The notes beneath the pieces were generated by a model. It searched no databases. It was not told the origin of the DNA and worked only from the letters and a program-made list of their open reading frames with translations. This document shows positions 1 to 6,569 of a stretch of 13,980 bases of DNA, one piece after another. Source of the DNA: DASRHG01 sp035650655. GTDB taxonomy: Bacteria > Desulfobacterota > Binatia > DP-6. Made by a program: the position numbers and the translations under genes. Location of the stretch: contig DASRHG010000121.1 in NCBI GenBank assembly GCA_035650655.1, forward strand, positions 1 to 13,980. The letters run 5' to 3'. Numbering within the stretch: the first letter of the stretch is position 1; each line of letters starts with the position of its first letter.

Positions 1-272
1 ACCTCCGCGTGCTTGCTCACCCGGGTCGGGCGGAGGGTCGCGTACTTCCAGAGCTGGTCCAGCTTCGCCGCCGTCGACTGCTGGTGGCACGCGTGGCAGC
101 CGACCTTCGCGTGCACGCTCGTCTGCCACCGGCCGTACGCGTTCTCCATGAGGTGGCACGAGAGGCAGAAGCGCGGGTCGTTCTCGACGTAGTCGTAGGT
201 CCGCAATCCCACGAAGACGGCTCCCGCGACGATGAGCAATCCTCCTGCCACGACCCCGAGCCGCCACGACAT
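1..272 (-). CDS. NapC/NirT-type multihaem cytochrome c, 3' end cut off by the window
   Basis: The 90 visible codons give a short N-terminus, one hydrophobic anchor (about residues 5-22), then haem-binding motifs CLSCH (36-40) and CHACH (59-63). This is the architecture of the NapC/NirT/NrfH quinol-oxidising cytochromes: one transmembrane helix and a periplasmic multihaem head that passes electrons from the quinone pool to a periplasmic reductase. Met42 directly after the first haem motif (CHLM) matches the position of the axial Met ligand in NrfH-like proteins. The ATG at 272 is fixed by an in-frame TAG five codons upstream; no good Shine-Dalgarno sequence is visible. The gene is divergent from the cupredoxin pair at 465-1774, suggesting shared control and perhaps a shared electron path. 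The C-terminal part and any remaining haems lie outside the window, so the exact subfamily cannot be decided. Confidence 0.85.
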   Translation of the reverse strand, partial: MSWRLGVVAGGLLIVAGAVFVGLRTYDYVENDPRFCLSCHLMENAYGRWQTSVHAKVGCHACHQQSTAAKLDQLWKYATLRPTRVSKHAE

Positions 273-359
273 GCCGGCGCCTGTCTAGCAAATCAGCCGC
301 CGTACTTGCACGCGGCTCGGAACGTGCGGCCGGGACGTCGGGGCCTGCCGTCGCGCTTC

Positions 360-376
360 CCCGTTCTGAGAACCGG
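360..376. promoter_or_regulatory. Dyad-symmetric element, possible operator, in the divergent intergenic region
   Basis: GTTCT (363-367) and AGAAC (369-373) form a perfect inverted repeat around one central G. Outside one mismatched pair (362/374) the symmetry continues for two more bases on each side. It lies in the 192-base gap (273-464) between the cytochrome and the cupredoxin pair, where a repressor or activator would act on both. No regulator family is recognised from the sequence. A chance palindrome is possible. Apart from this element and the -24/-12-like site at 433-448, nothing else convincing was seen in the gap. Confidence 0.25.
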
Positions 377-432
377 CGCCGCGCGGGCTTTCAGCTCTGG
401 GAACGCCGCCGGACATGCGGCGCCGGGTGCGC

Positions 433-448
433 TGGCACGACGATGGCA
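433..448 (+). promoter_or_regulatory. Candidate sigma-54 (-24/-12) promoter for the cupredoxin pair
   Basis: TGGCACG, four bases, then TGGCA reproduces the sigma-54 consensus TGGCACG-N4-TTGCA with one mismatch, the second T of the -12 element. The GG and GC cores have the required 10-base separation. The position is awkward: transcription would begin near 459, the first of two candidate ATGs and after the Shine-Dalgarno sequence at 453-457. If it is real, the messenger is leaderless or nearly so. An NtrC-type activator is encoded at 9458-10813, but no link to this site is shown. Confidence 0.3.
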
Positions 449-452
449 GGTC

Positions 453-457
453 GGAGG
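453..457 (+). promoter_or_regulatory. Shine-Dalgarno site that decides the start of the first cupredoxin-like gene
   Basis: GGAGG lies 1 base before the ATG at 459 and 7 bases before the ATG at 465. Only the second spacing is suitable for initiation, so the start at 465 is preferred. The same GGAGG-to-ATG spacing of 7 is seen for the next gene (1163-1167 to 1175). Confidence 0.65.
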
Positions 458-464
458 CATGGCG

Positions 465-1178
465 ATGCGACGAAGGACGACGACCGGCGCGCTCGTGGCG
501 CTCCTCCTCGGTCTTCCCGTCCCGCCGCCCCACGCGGCGGCCGGAGTCCTCACCGGGACGGTGCGGCTCGCGGGTCCGGCGCCCGCACGACCGCCGATGC
601 CCGTCTTCAAGAACGCGGAGGTGTGCGGCGAGCACGTGATCGACGAGCGGCTCGTCGTCGGCCCGGCGGGCGGCGTGCGCTACGCGGTCGTCACCGTCGA
701 GGGCGTCGCGGGCGGACGGAAGCCCGAGCGCGACGTGACGGTCACGCTCGACAACCAGGGCTGCCGCTTCGTGCCGCACGTCCAGACGGCCGAGGTGGGG
801 CAGTGGCTCGCGCTCCAGAACTCGGACCCGGTGCTGCACAACGCGGATGCGCGGATGGGGCCGGACACGCTCTTCAACGTCGCGCTCACGCCCGGGCGCC
901 GCATCCGCAAGCCCCTCGCCCGCGCGGGGAGGATCGACGTCACGTGCGACGTCCGGCACACCTGGATGAGCGCGTTCATCGTCGTCGCGGATCATCCGTA
1001 TCACACGGTGACGGATGCCTACGGCGCTTACGAGATCCACGACGTGCCGGGGGGCACGTACGCGGTCCGCGTGTGGCACGAGACGCTCGGGACTCTGGAG
1101 CGGTCCGTCACCGTTCCGGCGGACGGAACCGCGACGCTCGACGTGGAGTACGCGGCCGCGGGGGAGGCGAGGCGATGA
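465..1178 (+). CDS. Exported cupredoxin-like protein with C-terminal carboxypeptidase-regulatory-like domain
   Basis: The product has 237 residues. An Arg-rich start and hydrophobic stretch (about 8-26) form a signal peptide, so it should act in the periplasm or outer envelope. Residues about 27-175 form a cupredoxin-like beta domain with an upstream VCGEH segment (53-57) and possible type-1 copper ligands His125 (in LHN), Cys161, His165 and Met168. Residues about 178-230 resemble the carboxypeptidase regulatory-like beta-sandwich (TVTDAYGAYEI, then VPGGTYAVRVW). The Cys-His spacing is C-x3-H-x2-M, one residue longer than in its neighbour, so copper binding is less certain. The stop overlaps the next start (ATGA at 1175-1178), which implies translational coupling. 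Family membership is clear; the physiological role (electron carrier, copper handling, or a structural subunit) is not. The upstream ATG at 459 would add two residues. Confidence 0.85.
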   Translation: MRRRTTTGALVALLLGLPVPPPHAAAGVLTGTVRLAGPAPARPPMPVFKNAEVCGEHVIDERLVVGPAGGVRYAVVTVEGVAGGRKPERDVTVTLDNQGCRFVPHVQTAEVGQWLALQNSDPVLHNADARMGPDTLFNVALTPGRRIRKPLARAGRIDVTCDVRHTWMSAFIVVADHPYHTVTDAYGAYEIHDVPGGTYAVRVWHETLGTLERSVTVPADGTATLDVEYAAAGEARR

Positions 1179-1774
1179 CGCGTGCGCGTGTGTGCATCTG
1201 GGTCTCGGTCCTCGTCGCCGCCGGTGCGACCGGCGGGCGCGCCGAGGGTGCGGCGCTCAAGGGGACGATCACCGGCGCGGACGGCGCGGGGGTCGCGAAC
1301 GCCGTCGTGATGGTCGACGCGGGCGCCGTGCCGATCGCGGCCGCGGCGCCGCACGTCGCGATCGTGCAGCGCGACGACACGTTCGTTCCGCACGTCGTCG
1401 CCGTGCAGGTCGGCACGACCGTCGACTTCCCGAACCAGGACCCCCGCCTGCACAACGTTCACTCGACGTCGCCGGCCAAGACGTTCGACCTGGGCATGTA
1501 CGACCGCGGCGAGTCGAAGGGCGTCCTCTTCGACGCGCCGGGCGTCGTCCGCATCCGCTGCAACGTCCACCCGAAGATGGAAGCCTTCGTCGTCGTCCAC
1601 CCGAACCCGTGGGTCGCGGTCACGGACGCGCGCGGGAGCTACGAGATCGCCGGCGTCCCGGCGGGCTCCCACCCGGTGCGGGTCTGGGTCGAGACGCTCG
1701 CCGCGCCCGTCGAGCGTCACGTGACGGTGCACGAAGGCCAGGTGGAGCACCTGGACGTGCGCCTCGCGCCGTGA
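1175..1774 (+). CDS. Exported plastocyanin/amicyanin-like cupredoxin with carboxypeptidase-regulatory-like tail
   Basis: The 199-residue product has a signal peptide (about 1-25) and a cupredoxin domain to about residue 142. A full type-1 copper ligand set is visible: His93 (in DPRLHN) and Cys129-x2-His132-x2-Met135 (CNVHPKM), which is the loop spacing found in amicyanin. A carboxypeptidase-regulatory-like region follows (about 147-198; AVTDARGSYEI, then VPAGSHPVRVW). It is clearly paralogous to the preceding gene: both share FVPHV, a DP-x-LHN segment and the C-terminal repeat unit. It starts within the ATGA overlap behind GGAGG at 1163-1167. Single-electron transfer in the periplasm is the natural expectation for such a copper site, with the divergent haem protein as a possible partner. 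The frame stays open upstream to about 443, but that part overlaps the preceding gene and is not coding. Confidence 0.87.
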   Translation: MTRARVCIWVSVLVAAGATGGRAEGAALKGTITGADGAGVANAVVMVDAGAVPIAAAAPHVAIVQRDDTFVPHVVAVQVGTTVDFPNQDPRLHNVHSTSPAKTFDLGMYDRGESKGVLFDAPGVVRIRCNVHPKMEAFVVVHPNPWVAVTDARGSYEIAGVPAGSHPVRVWVETLAAPVERHVTVHEGQVEHLDVRLAP

Positions 1775-1793
1775 TCGCGCGCGCGGGGCACGG

Positions 1794-4544
1794 TCAGCAG
1801 GGGCTCCGCGCGGCCTCGCGCGCGCCCGCCCCGGCGGCGGTGCTCCCGAGCGGCCCGATCCGCATGCGTGCGTCGACGACGATCGCGCCGCTCCCCGGGG
1901 CGAGCACCTTGACGGGGTTCAGGTCGAGCTCGCGCAGCTCCGGCACGACCTCGACGAGCGCCGAGAGGCGCTGCACGAGCCGGACGAGCGCCGCACGGTC
2001 GGCCGGCGGCATGCCGCGGTAGCCGTCGAGGAGGGGCGCCGACTTGAGCTTCGCGAGCATCTCGGCCGCGTCGACGTCGCTCACCGGCACGAGGCGGTAG
2101 GCGACGTCCCGCACCAGCTCGACCAGCACGCCGCCGAGGCCGCAGACGAGGAGGGGGCCGAAGGTCGGGTCGGTGGTGACGCCGACGAGCGCCTCGACGC
2201 CGCCCGCGATCTCGCGCTGGAGGAGGACGCCCGTGAGCGGAAAGCCGTGCGCGCGGAGCCGCGTCTCGAGCGCGCGCACGGCCTCGGCGACCGCGTCGGC
2301 GGAGCGTAGGCCGAGCACGACGCCGCCCACGTCCGTCTTGTGCACGAGCCCGGGCGCGATCGCCTTCGCGACGAGCGGGTAGCCGAGGCGCTCGGCCGTC
2401 GCCACGGCCTCGGCGGGCGCCGCGATCTCGCTCGCGGCGAAGTCGATCCCGGCCGCCCGGAGGAGCGTCTTCACGTCGTCCGGCTCGAGCCAGAGGGGGC
2501 CCGTCGCCCCGGCGAGCACGCGCGCGACCACCGCGCGCACGGCGCTCACGGCGAACGGGGCGAGCGTCACGACCTCGCCCGCCGGCCGGCGCCGCCAGCG
2601 CGCGTACCGCTCGGCGGCGGCGAGCGCGAGCGCCGCGTTCTCCGGGAAGCTGTACGAGGGGATCGGGCCGCGCGGCCCGGTCGAGAGGACCGCGGGCGCG
2701 CCGCGCGCGGACATGAAGACCGTGAGCACGGGCTTCTCGCGCGGCACGCGCCCCGCGCCGCGCGCGATCGCCGCCGCGATGTCGTCGGGAGCCGCCGTCT
2801 CGATCGGGATGTACACGACGACGACGGCGTCGACGTTCGGGTCATCGCCGACCGCCTCGACCGCGCGCTCGAACTGCGCCGGCGTGGCGGACGCGATCAC
2901 GTCGATCGGGTTCCCGAGGGCCGCCTGGGGCGGGAGGAAGGTGCGCAGCGCCGCGACCGTCGCGCCGGCGAGCGCCGGCAGGGCGAGGCCGCGCGCCTCG
3001 CAGGCGTCGGCGAGGAGGATGCCGGGGCCGCCCGCGTTCGTCACCACGCCGACGCGCGGCCCGGGCGGGACGGGCTGCGTCGAGAGGAGCGCGGTCACGT
3101 CGAACAGCGCCTCCAGGGTCTCGGTCCGGATGACGCCCGCCTGCTCGAACAGAGCGTCGACGGCGACGTCGAGGCTCGCGAGCGCCGCCGAGTGGCTCGA
3201 CGCCGCGCGGGTGCCGGCCGCGGAGCGCCCCGATTTGACCGCGACGATCGGCTTGCGGCGCGCCACCTCGGGCGCGAGGCGCGCGAAGCGGCGCGGGTTC
3301 CCGAAGCTCTCGAGGTAGAGGACGATGACGCCCGCGCGCGGGTCGTCGGCCCAGTAGGCGAGGAGGTCGTTGCCGGACACGTCCGCCTTGTTCCCGACCG
3401 ACACGAACGACGCGATGCCGATGTTGAGCGCGCGGACCTGGTCGAGGATCGCGATCCCGAGGGCGCCGCTCTGCGAAAGCATCGCGACGTTGCCGGCCGG
3501 GGGCCAGCTCGGGGCGAAGCTCGCGTTCAGCCGGACCGCGGGGTCCGTGTTGAGGACGCCGAGGCAGTTCGGGCCGACCATCCGCATGCCGGCCCCGCGC
3601 ACGAAGTCGCGAAGCCGCCGCTCCGCCTCGCGTCCCGCGGGCCCGGTCTCCGCGAACCCGGAGGAGACGACGACGACGCCCCGCACGCCGGCGCGCGCGC
3701 ACTCGGCGACCACCCTCTCGACGGCGGGCGCCGGAACGGCGACGACGGCGAGATCGACGGGCGCGCCGATCGCGGCGACGCTCGGGTGGCACCGGAGGCC
3801 CGCGATCTCGGCGTGCTTCGGGTTCACGGGGTGGATGGGGCCGCGGAAGCCGGCGCGGACGAGGTTCTGGAGGAGGGCCGCGCCGATCGTTCCCGGCCTG
3901 TCGGTCGCGCCGATCACGGCGACCGAGCGGGGCGCGAGGATCGGCCGGATGCTCTCCGCCGCCGCCTCCCGCTCCCGCCGGTCGTGCGCGGCGAGGAACG
4001 CGGGTGTCTCCTTCGTCGGGAAGGACACGTGGAAGACGCCGCCCTCGACCGAGCGCTTCACCGTGAACCCGCTCGTCGCGAAGACACGGAGCATGCGGTT
4101 GTTCTCGCCGAGCACGTCGGCCTGGAACTCCGTGATGCCGTTCGTGCGTGCGATCGCCGCGAGGTGCTCGAGGAGGACGGTCCCGATCCCCCGCCCCTGG
4201 TGCGCGTCGAGCACCGCGAACGCGATCTCGGCGCACCGCGCCCCCGGCGCGCCGCCGACGACCGCGTAGCGCCCGACGCCGATGATCCGCTCCTCGTCGG
4301 CGTCTCGGAGGGTCACGACGAGCGCCGCGCGGTCGCGAAAGTCGACGGTCGTGAACTCGGTGAGCTCCTCGTCCGTCAGCCGGCGCTTGGCGTTGAAGAA
4401 GCGGAAGTAGACCGACTGGGCGCTGAGCCCGTGGAAGTGCGCGAGGAGCCGCTCGCGGTCGTCCGGGCGGATGGCGCGGACGTGGATCGAGCCGCCGTCG
4501 CGGAGGACGACGTCGGTCGCGTAGTGCCGCGCGTCGAGCGCCAC
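1794..4544 (-). CDS. GNAT acetyltransferase fused to NDP-forming acyl-CoA synthetase (Pat-like)
   Basis: The 916-residue product begins with a GNAT domain (about 10-175) carrying the acetyl-CoA loop QGRGIG (116-121). A CoA-binding Rossmann domain follows (about 200-330; VIGATDRPGTIG, GPNCLG), then succinyl-CoA-ligase-like domains (about 350-640; LSQSGALG at 356-363, SSHSAALA at 449-456) and a C-terminal ATP-grasp domain (about 685-895; HKTDVGGV at 735-742). Such proteins either acetylate lysines, typically switching off acyl-CoA synthetases as Pat does, or make acyl-CoA with ATP or GTP. Here the GNAT domain is N-terminal, opposite to Salmonella Pat, and the His that is phosphorylated in ADP-forming acetyl-CoA synthetases is present (His451). 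Both activities are therefore plausible. The GTG at 4544 is the only in-frame ATG/GTG/TTG after the preceding gene's stop and has no Shine-Dalgarno sequence. It lies 95 bases after the RNA hydrolase gene. Confidence 0.9.
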   Translation of the reverse strand: MALDARHYATDVVLRDGGSIHVRAIRPDDRERLLAHFHGLSAQSVYFRFFNAKRRLTDEELTEFTTVDFRDRAALVVTLRDADEERIIGVGRYAVVGGAPGARCAEIAFAVLDAHQGRGIGTVLLEHLAAIARTNGITEFQADVLGENNRMLRVFATSGFTVKRSVEGGVFHVSFPTKETPAFLAAHDRREREAAAESIRPILAPRSVAVIGATDRPGTIGAALLQNLVRAGFRGPIHPVNPKHAEIAGLRCHPSVAAIGAPVDLAVVAVPAPAVERVVAECARAGVRGVVVVSSGFAETGPAGREAERRLRDFVRGAGMRMVGPNCLGVLNTDPAVRLNASFAPSWPPAGNVAMLSQSGALGIAILDQVRALNIGIASFVSVGNKADVSGNDLLAYWADDPRAGVIVLYLESFGNPRRFARLAPEVARRKPIVAVKSGRSAAGTRAASSHSAALASLDVAVDALFEQAGVIRTETLEALFDVTALLSTQPVPPGPRVGVVTNAGGPGILLADACEARGLALPALAGATVAALRTFLPPQAALGNPIDVIASATPAQFERAVEAVGDDPNVDAVVVVYIPIETAAPDDIAAAIARGAGRVPREKPVLTVFMSARGAPAVLSTGPRGPIPSYSFPENAALALAAAERYARWRRRPAGEVVTLAPFAVSAVRAVVARVLAGATGPLWLEPDDVKTLLRAAGIDFAASEIAAPAEAVATAERLGYPLVAKAIAPGLVHKTDVGGVVLGLRSADAVAEAVRALETRLRAHGFPLTGVLLQREIAGGVEALVGVTTDPTFGPLLVCGLGGVLVELVRDVAYRLVPVSDVDAAEMLAKLKSAPLLDGYRGMPPADRAALVRLVQRLSALVEVVPELRELDLNPVKVLAPGSGAIVVDARMRIGPLGSTAAGAGAREAARSPC

Positions 4545-4551
4545 GCGCGCG

Positions 4552-4557
4552 ATGATA
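4552..4557 (-). promoter_or_regulatory. Possible -10 element for a leaderless acyltransferase transcript
   Basis: On the minus strand TATCAT ends 7 bases before the GTG at 4544, so a transcript started from it would begin at or next to the start codon. This fits the absence of any Shine-Dalgarno sequence. A matching -35 element is not convincing (TTTCCT at 17-base spacing). The rest of the 95-base gap (4545-4639) shows nothing else recognisable. Confidence 0.22.
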
Positions 4558-4639
4558 GGGGCCGCCGCCCGGGGAGGAAAGGCCCGGCGCGCGCTCGCAC
4601 GGACGCTCGGGACGGTCGCGCGCGCGTCGCAGCGCGGAG

Positions 4640-6031
4640 CTAGCCGAGTGGGACGGTCGCGCCGTCGGCCGCGACTGTGACGCGCGTCCCGAGGAGCCCC
4701 TCGGCGGCGGCCGCGAGGCCCTCGGCCGCCGGCGGCTCGCCGTGCACGACGTGGACCCGCCGCGGCCGCGGCGCGAAGGCGGCGAGCCAGCCGAGGAGGT
4801 CGTCGCGGTCCGCGTGGGCCGAGAGGCCGTCGAGCACGACGACGGTCGCGCGCACGGGCACGTCCTCGCCGTGCATGCGCAGCGTCCGTGCGCCGTCCTG
4901 GAGCAAGCGGCCGCGCGTCCCGGCCGCCTGGAAGCCCGGGAGGAGCACGGTCGTCCGCGGATCGGGAAGACGGCGGCGGAAGTGGTGGAGGATCCGCCCG
5001 CCCGTCGCCATCCCGCTCGCGGAGACGATGATCAGCGGACCCGTCCGGTCGTTCAGCGCCTTCGACTCCTCCGGGCTCCGGAGGAGCCGGTAGCCGTCGC
5101 CGAGCGGACCGCGCTCCGCCGCGAAGAAGCGGGCCGCGCCGGTCGTGAGCTCCTCCGGGTGCGCGGCGTAGACGCCCGTCACGTCGATCGCCATCGGGCT
5201 GTCGACGAACACGGGGAGCCGCGGGATGCGGCCCGCCTCGGCGAGGGCGTGGAGCAGCCAGAGAAGCTCCTGCGTCCGGCCGACGGCGAACGCGGGCACG
5301 AGAAGCGCGCCGCCCCGGTCGGCGGCGTCGCACACGACCCGCGCGAGCGCGTCCTCGGGACGCGGCGGATGCACGCGGTCGCCGTACGTCGATTCCACGA
5401 GCACGACGTCGGCCTCCGTGACGGGCTCGGGAGCCCGGAGGATCGGACGGCCCGCGCGTCCGAGGTCGCCGGAGAAGACGAGACGGAGCGGCGGCGCGCC
5501 GAGGCGGACCTCGACCGTCGCCGCGCCGAGGATGTGACCCGCGCGACGGAAGACGACCGCGGCGTCGCCGGTCGCGCGGAACGGCGCGCCGAAGGGACGC
5601 GGCGCGAGGAGGCGGAGCGCCGCCTCGGCGTCCGCGGTCGTGAAGAGCGGGAGCGCGGGGTGGTGCTTCGAGTAGCCGTGACGGTTCGCCGTCGCCGCCT
5701 CCTCCTCCTGGAGATGCGCGGCGTCGAGCAGGAGGAGGGGCAGCAGGTCGGCCGTCGCCGGCGTGCAGTAGACGGGCCCGCGGAAGCCGTGGCGGACGAG
5801 GAGGGGCAGGTAGCCGGCATGGTCGACGTGCGCGTGGCTCAGGACGACGGCATCGAGCGTCGCCGGGTCGACCGGCGGCGCGGCCCAGTTCCGGAGGCGG
5901 AGCGGCTTCAGGCCCTGGAAGAGCCCGCAGTCGAGCAGGAGCCGGTGGCCGCCGCCGGTCGTGACGAGGTGCTTCGAGCCGGTGACGGTCCCCGCGGCGC
6001 CGAGAAAGCGGAGCGTCGGCGTGGTGGCCAT
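4640..6031 (-). CDS. Metallo-beta-lactamase-fold RNA hydrolase with beta-CASP and RNA-specificity domains
   Basis: The 463-residue product has the complete signature set of the CPSF73/RNase J-like branch. HAHVDH is at 66-71, His166 is in AGHILGA, and SGDLG at 187-191 carries the metal ligand Asp189. ESTYGDR is at 213-219, followed by beta-CASP DSPMA (277-281), then motifs with His406 (LSAHAD) and His430 (VVHGE). These residues bind two zinc ions and cleave RNA phosphodiester bonds, as endonuclease and/or exonuclease, in the cytoplasm. The length is normal for the bacterial short form, without KH or RNase J C-terminal extensions. The ATG at 6031 gives the conserved family N-terminus (LRFLGAAGTVTGSKH); a GTG 13 codons upstream at 6070 is possible but extends beyond the conserved region. 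It is followed by the Pat-like gene and preceded by a 178-base gap. Confidence 0.92.
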   Translation of the reverse strand: MATTPTLRFLGAAGTVTGSKHLVTTGGGHRLLLDCGLFQGLKPLRLRNWAAPPVDPATLDAVVLSHAHVDHAGYLPLLVRHGFRGPVYCTPATADLLPLLLLDAAHLQEEEAATANRHGYSKHHPALPLFTTADAEAALRLLAPRPFGAPFRATGDAAVVFRRAGHILGAATVEVRLGAPPLRLVFSGDLGRAGRPILRAPEPVTEADVVLVESTYGDRVHPPRPEDALARVVCDAADRGGALLVPAFAVGRTQELLWLLHALAEAGRIPRLPVFVDSPMAIDVTGVYAAHPEELTTGAARFFAAERGPLGDGYRLLRSPEESKALNDRTGPLIIVSASGMATGGRILHHFRRRLPDPRTTVLLPGFQAAGTRGRLLQDGARTLRMHGEDVPVRATVVVLDGLSAHADRDDLLGWLAAFAPRPRRVHVVHGEPPAAEGLAAAAEGLLGTRVTVAADGATVPLG

Positions 6032-6166
6032 CCCGGCCGCGTATCGCACGCGACGCGCCCCGCCGTCCACGCGCGATTCCGAAGCGCGGCGACTTCCACC
6101 CCGGCGCCGATCTCATCCATGCGAACGTCGCGACCGCGGACTGGGCGGCGCCGGCCGGCCGCCGGC

Positions 6167-6182
6167 TGGCAGGCCGCTTGCT
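6167..6182 (+). promoter_or_regulatory. Candidate sigma-54 (-24/-12) site pointing right, antisense to the CMD-like gene
   Basis: TGGCAGG, four bases, then TTGCT matches TGGCACG-N4-TTGCW with one mismatch and exact spacing (GG at 6168-6169, GC at 6180-6181). It lies in the 178-base gap 6032-6209 and would start rightward transcription near 6193. That transcript would run antisense through the CMD-like gene and reach the haem-binding protein gene at 6570. No coding region starts directly behind it, so either a long antisense leader or a chance match is possible. The only other feature noted in the gap is a short GC-only GCCGGC inverted repeat at 6150-6166. Confidence 0.28.
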
Positions 6183-6209
6183 CCGGACCGCCGGCGGGAT
6201 GCTCCGCGG

Positions 6210-6542
6210 TCACCCGGTGACTCCACCCTCCGGCTCGAGGACGTCGTCCGCCCAGGCGAGCGCCGCCATCATCGTGGGAAAGCCGACCGTCGTGAGGCCC
6301 TGGCGGACGGCGTGTCGGATCTCGTCGGCGGTCGCACCCGCCTCGCGCGCCCGCCGGACGTGGGAGTGGACGCCGCCCTCGAGACGCGCGCCGAGGGCGA
6401 TGCCGATCTTCACGAGCTCGATGGTCTTCCGATCGAGCGGCCCCTCGCCGAGACAGGCGTCGCTCAGGGCCTCGTACGCCTGCGCGACGCGCGGTTGGTC
6501 GGTCGCGAAGCGACGGTAGAACGAGGGAAACTTCTTCTCCAT
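6210..6542 (-). CDS. Carboxymuconolactone decarboxylase/AhpD-like small protein, non-redox type
   Basis: The 110-residue all-helical product matches the CMD/AhpD fold over its whole length (LDRKTIELVKIGIALGA at 37-53, then HVRRAREAGATADEI at 61-75, then TTVGFPTMMAAL). In AhpD and many relatives the central helix carries a CxxC redox pair. Here the aligned positions read G-V-H-S followed by His61, so peroxidase activity by disulfide exchange is not expected; His59 and His61 remain as possible catalytic residues. The substrate is unknown. The gene has the best ribosome binding site in the window, AGGAGGT at 6553-6547, four bases before the ATG. It is divergent from the haem-binding protein with 27 bases between start codons, and lies 178 bases upstream of the RNA hydrolase gene on the same strand. 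Confidence 0.85.
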   Translation of the reverse strand: MEKKFPSFYRRFATDQPRVAQAYEALSDACLGEGPLDRKTIELVKIGIALGARLEGGVHSHVRRAREAGATADEIRHAVRQGLTTVGFPTMMAALAWADDVLEPEGGVTG

Positions 6543-6569
6543 GCGGACCTCCTGTACGATGGCCGGCCC

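Noticed and set aside
235..250. Minus-strand TGGCAGG-N4-TTGCT, as good a sigma-54 match as the intergenic ones.
   Set aside because: It lies inside the cytochrome coding region (codons 8-13) and encodes the membrane anchor, so it is most likely coincidental. It also shows that the background rate of such matches is not zero.
1769..1793. CCGTG/CACGG inverted repeat between the convergent stops of the second cupredoxin and acyltransferase genes.
   Set aside because: Only 5 pairs around a 15-base loop with no T-run, in very GC-rich DNA; not enough to call a terminator.
4545..6116. The acyltransferase frame stays open for over 500 codons upstream of 4544, suggesting a 1440-residue fusion protein.
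   Set aside because: This part is Arg/Pro/Ala-rich low-complexity translation lying antiframe to the clearly conserved RNA hydrolase gene on the same strand. It is a GC-driven shadow.
6150..6166. GCCGGC inverted repeat with 5-base loop in the gap before the RNA hydrolase gene.
   Set aside because: Made only of G and C in a GC-rich tract with no T-run or extension; such repeats are expected by chance.
6178..6519. Rightward 113-codon open frame behind the sigma-54-like site at 6167.
   Set aside because: It is antisense to the conserved CMD-like gene, lacks a ribosome binding site and has no recognisable protein features.
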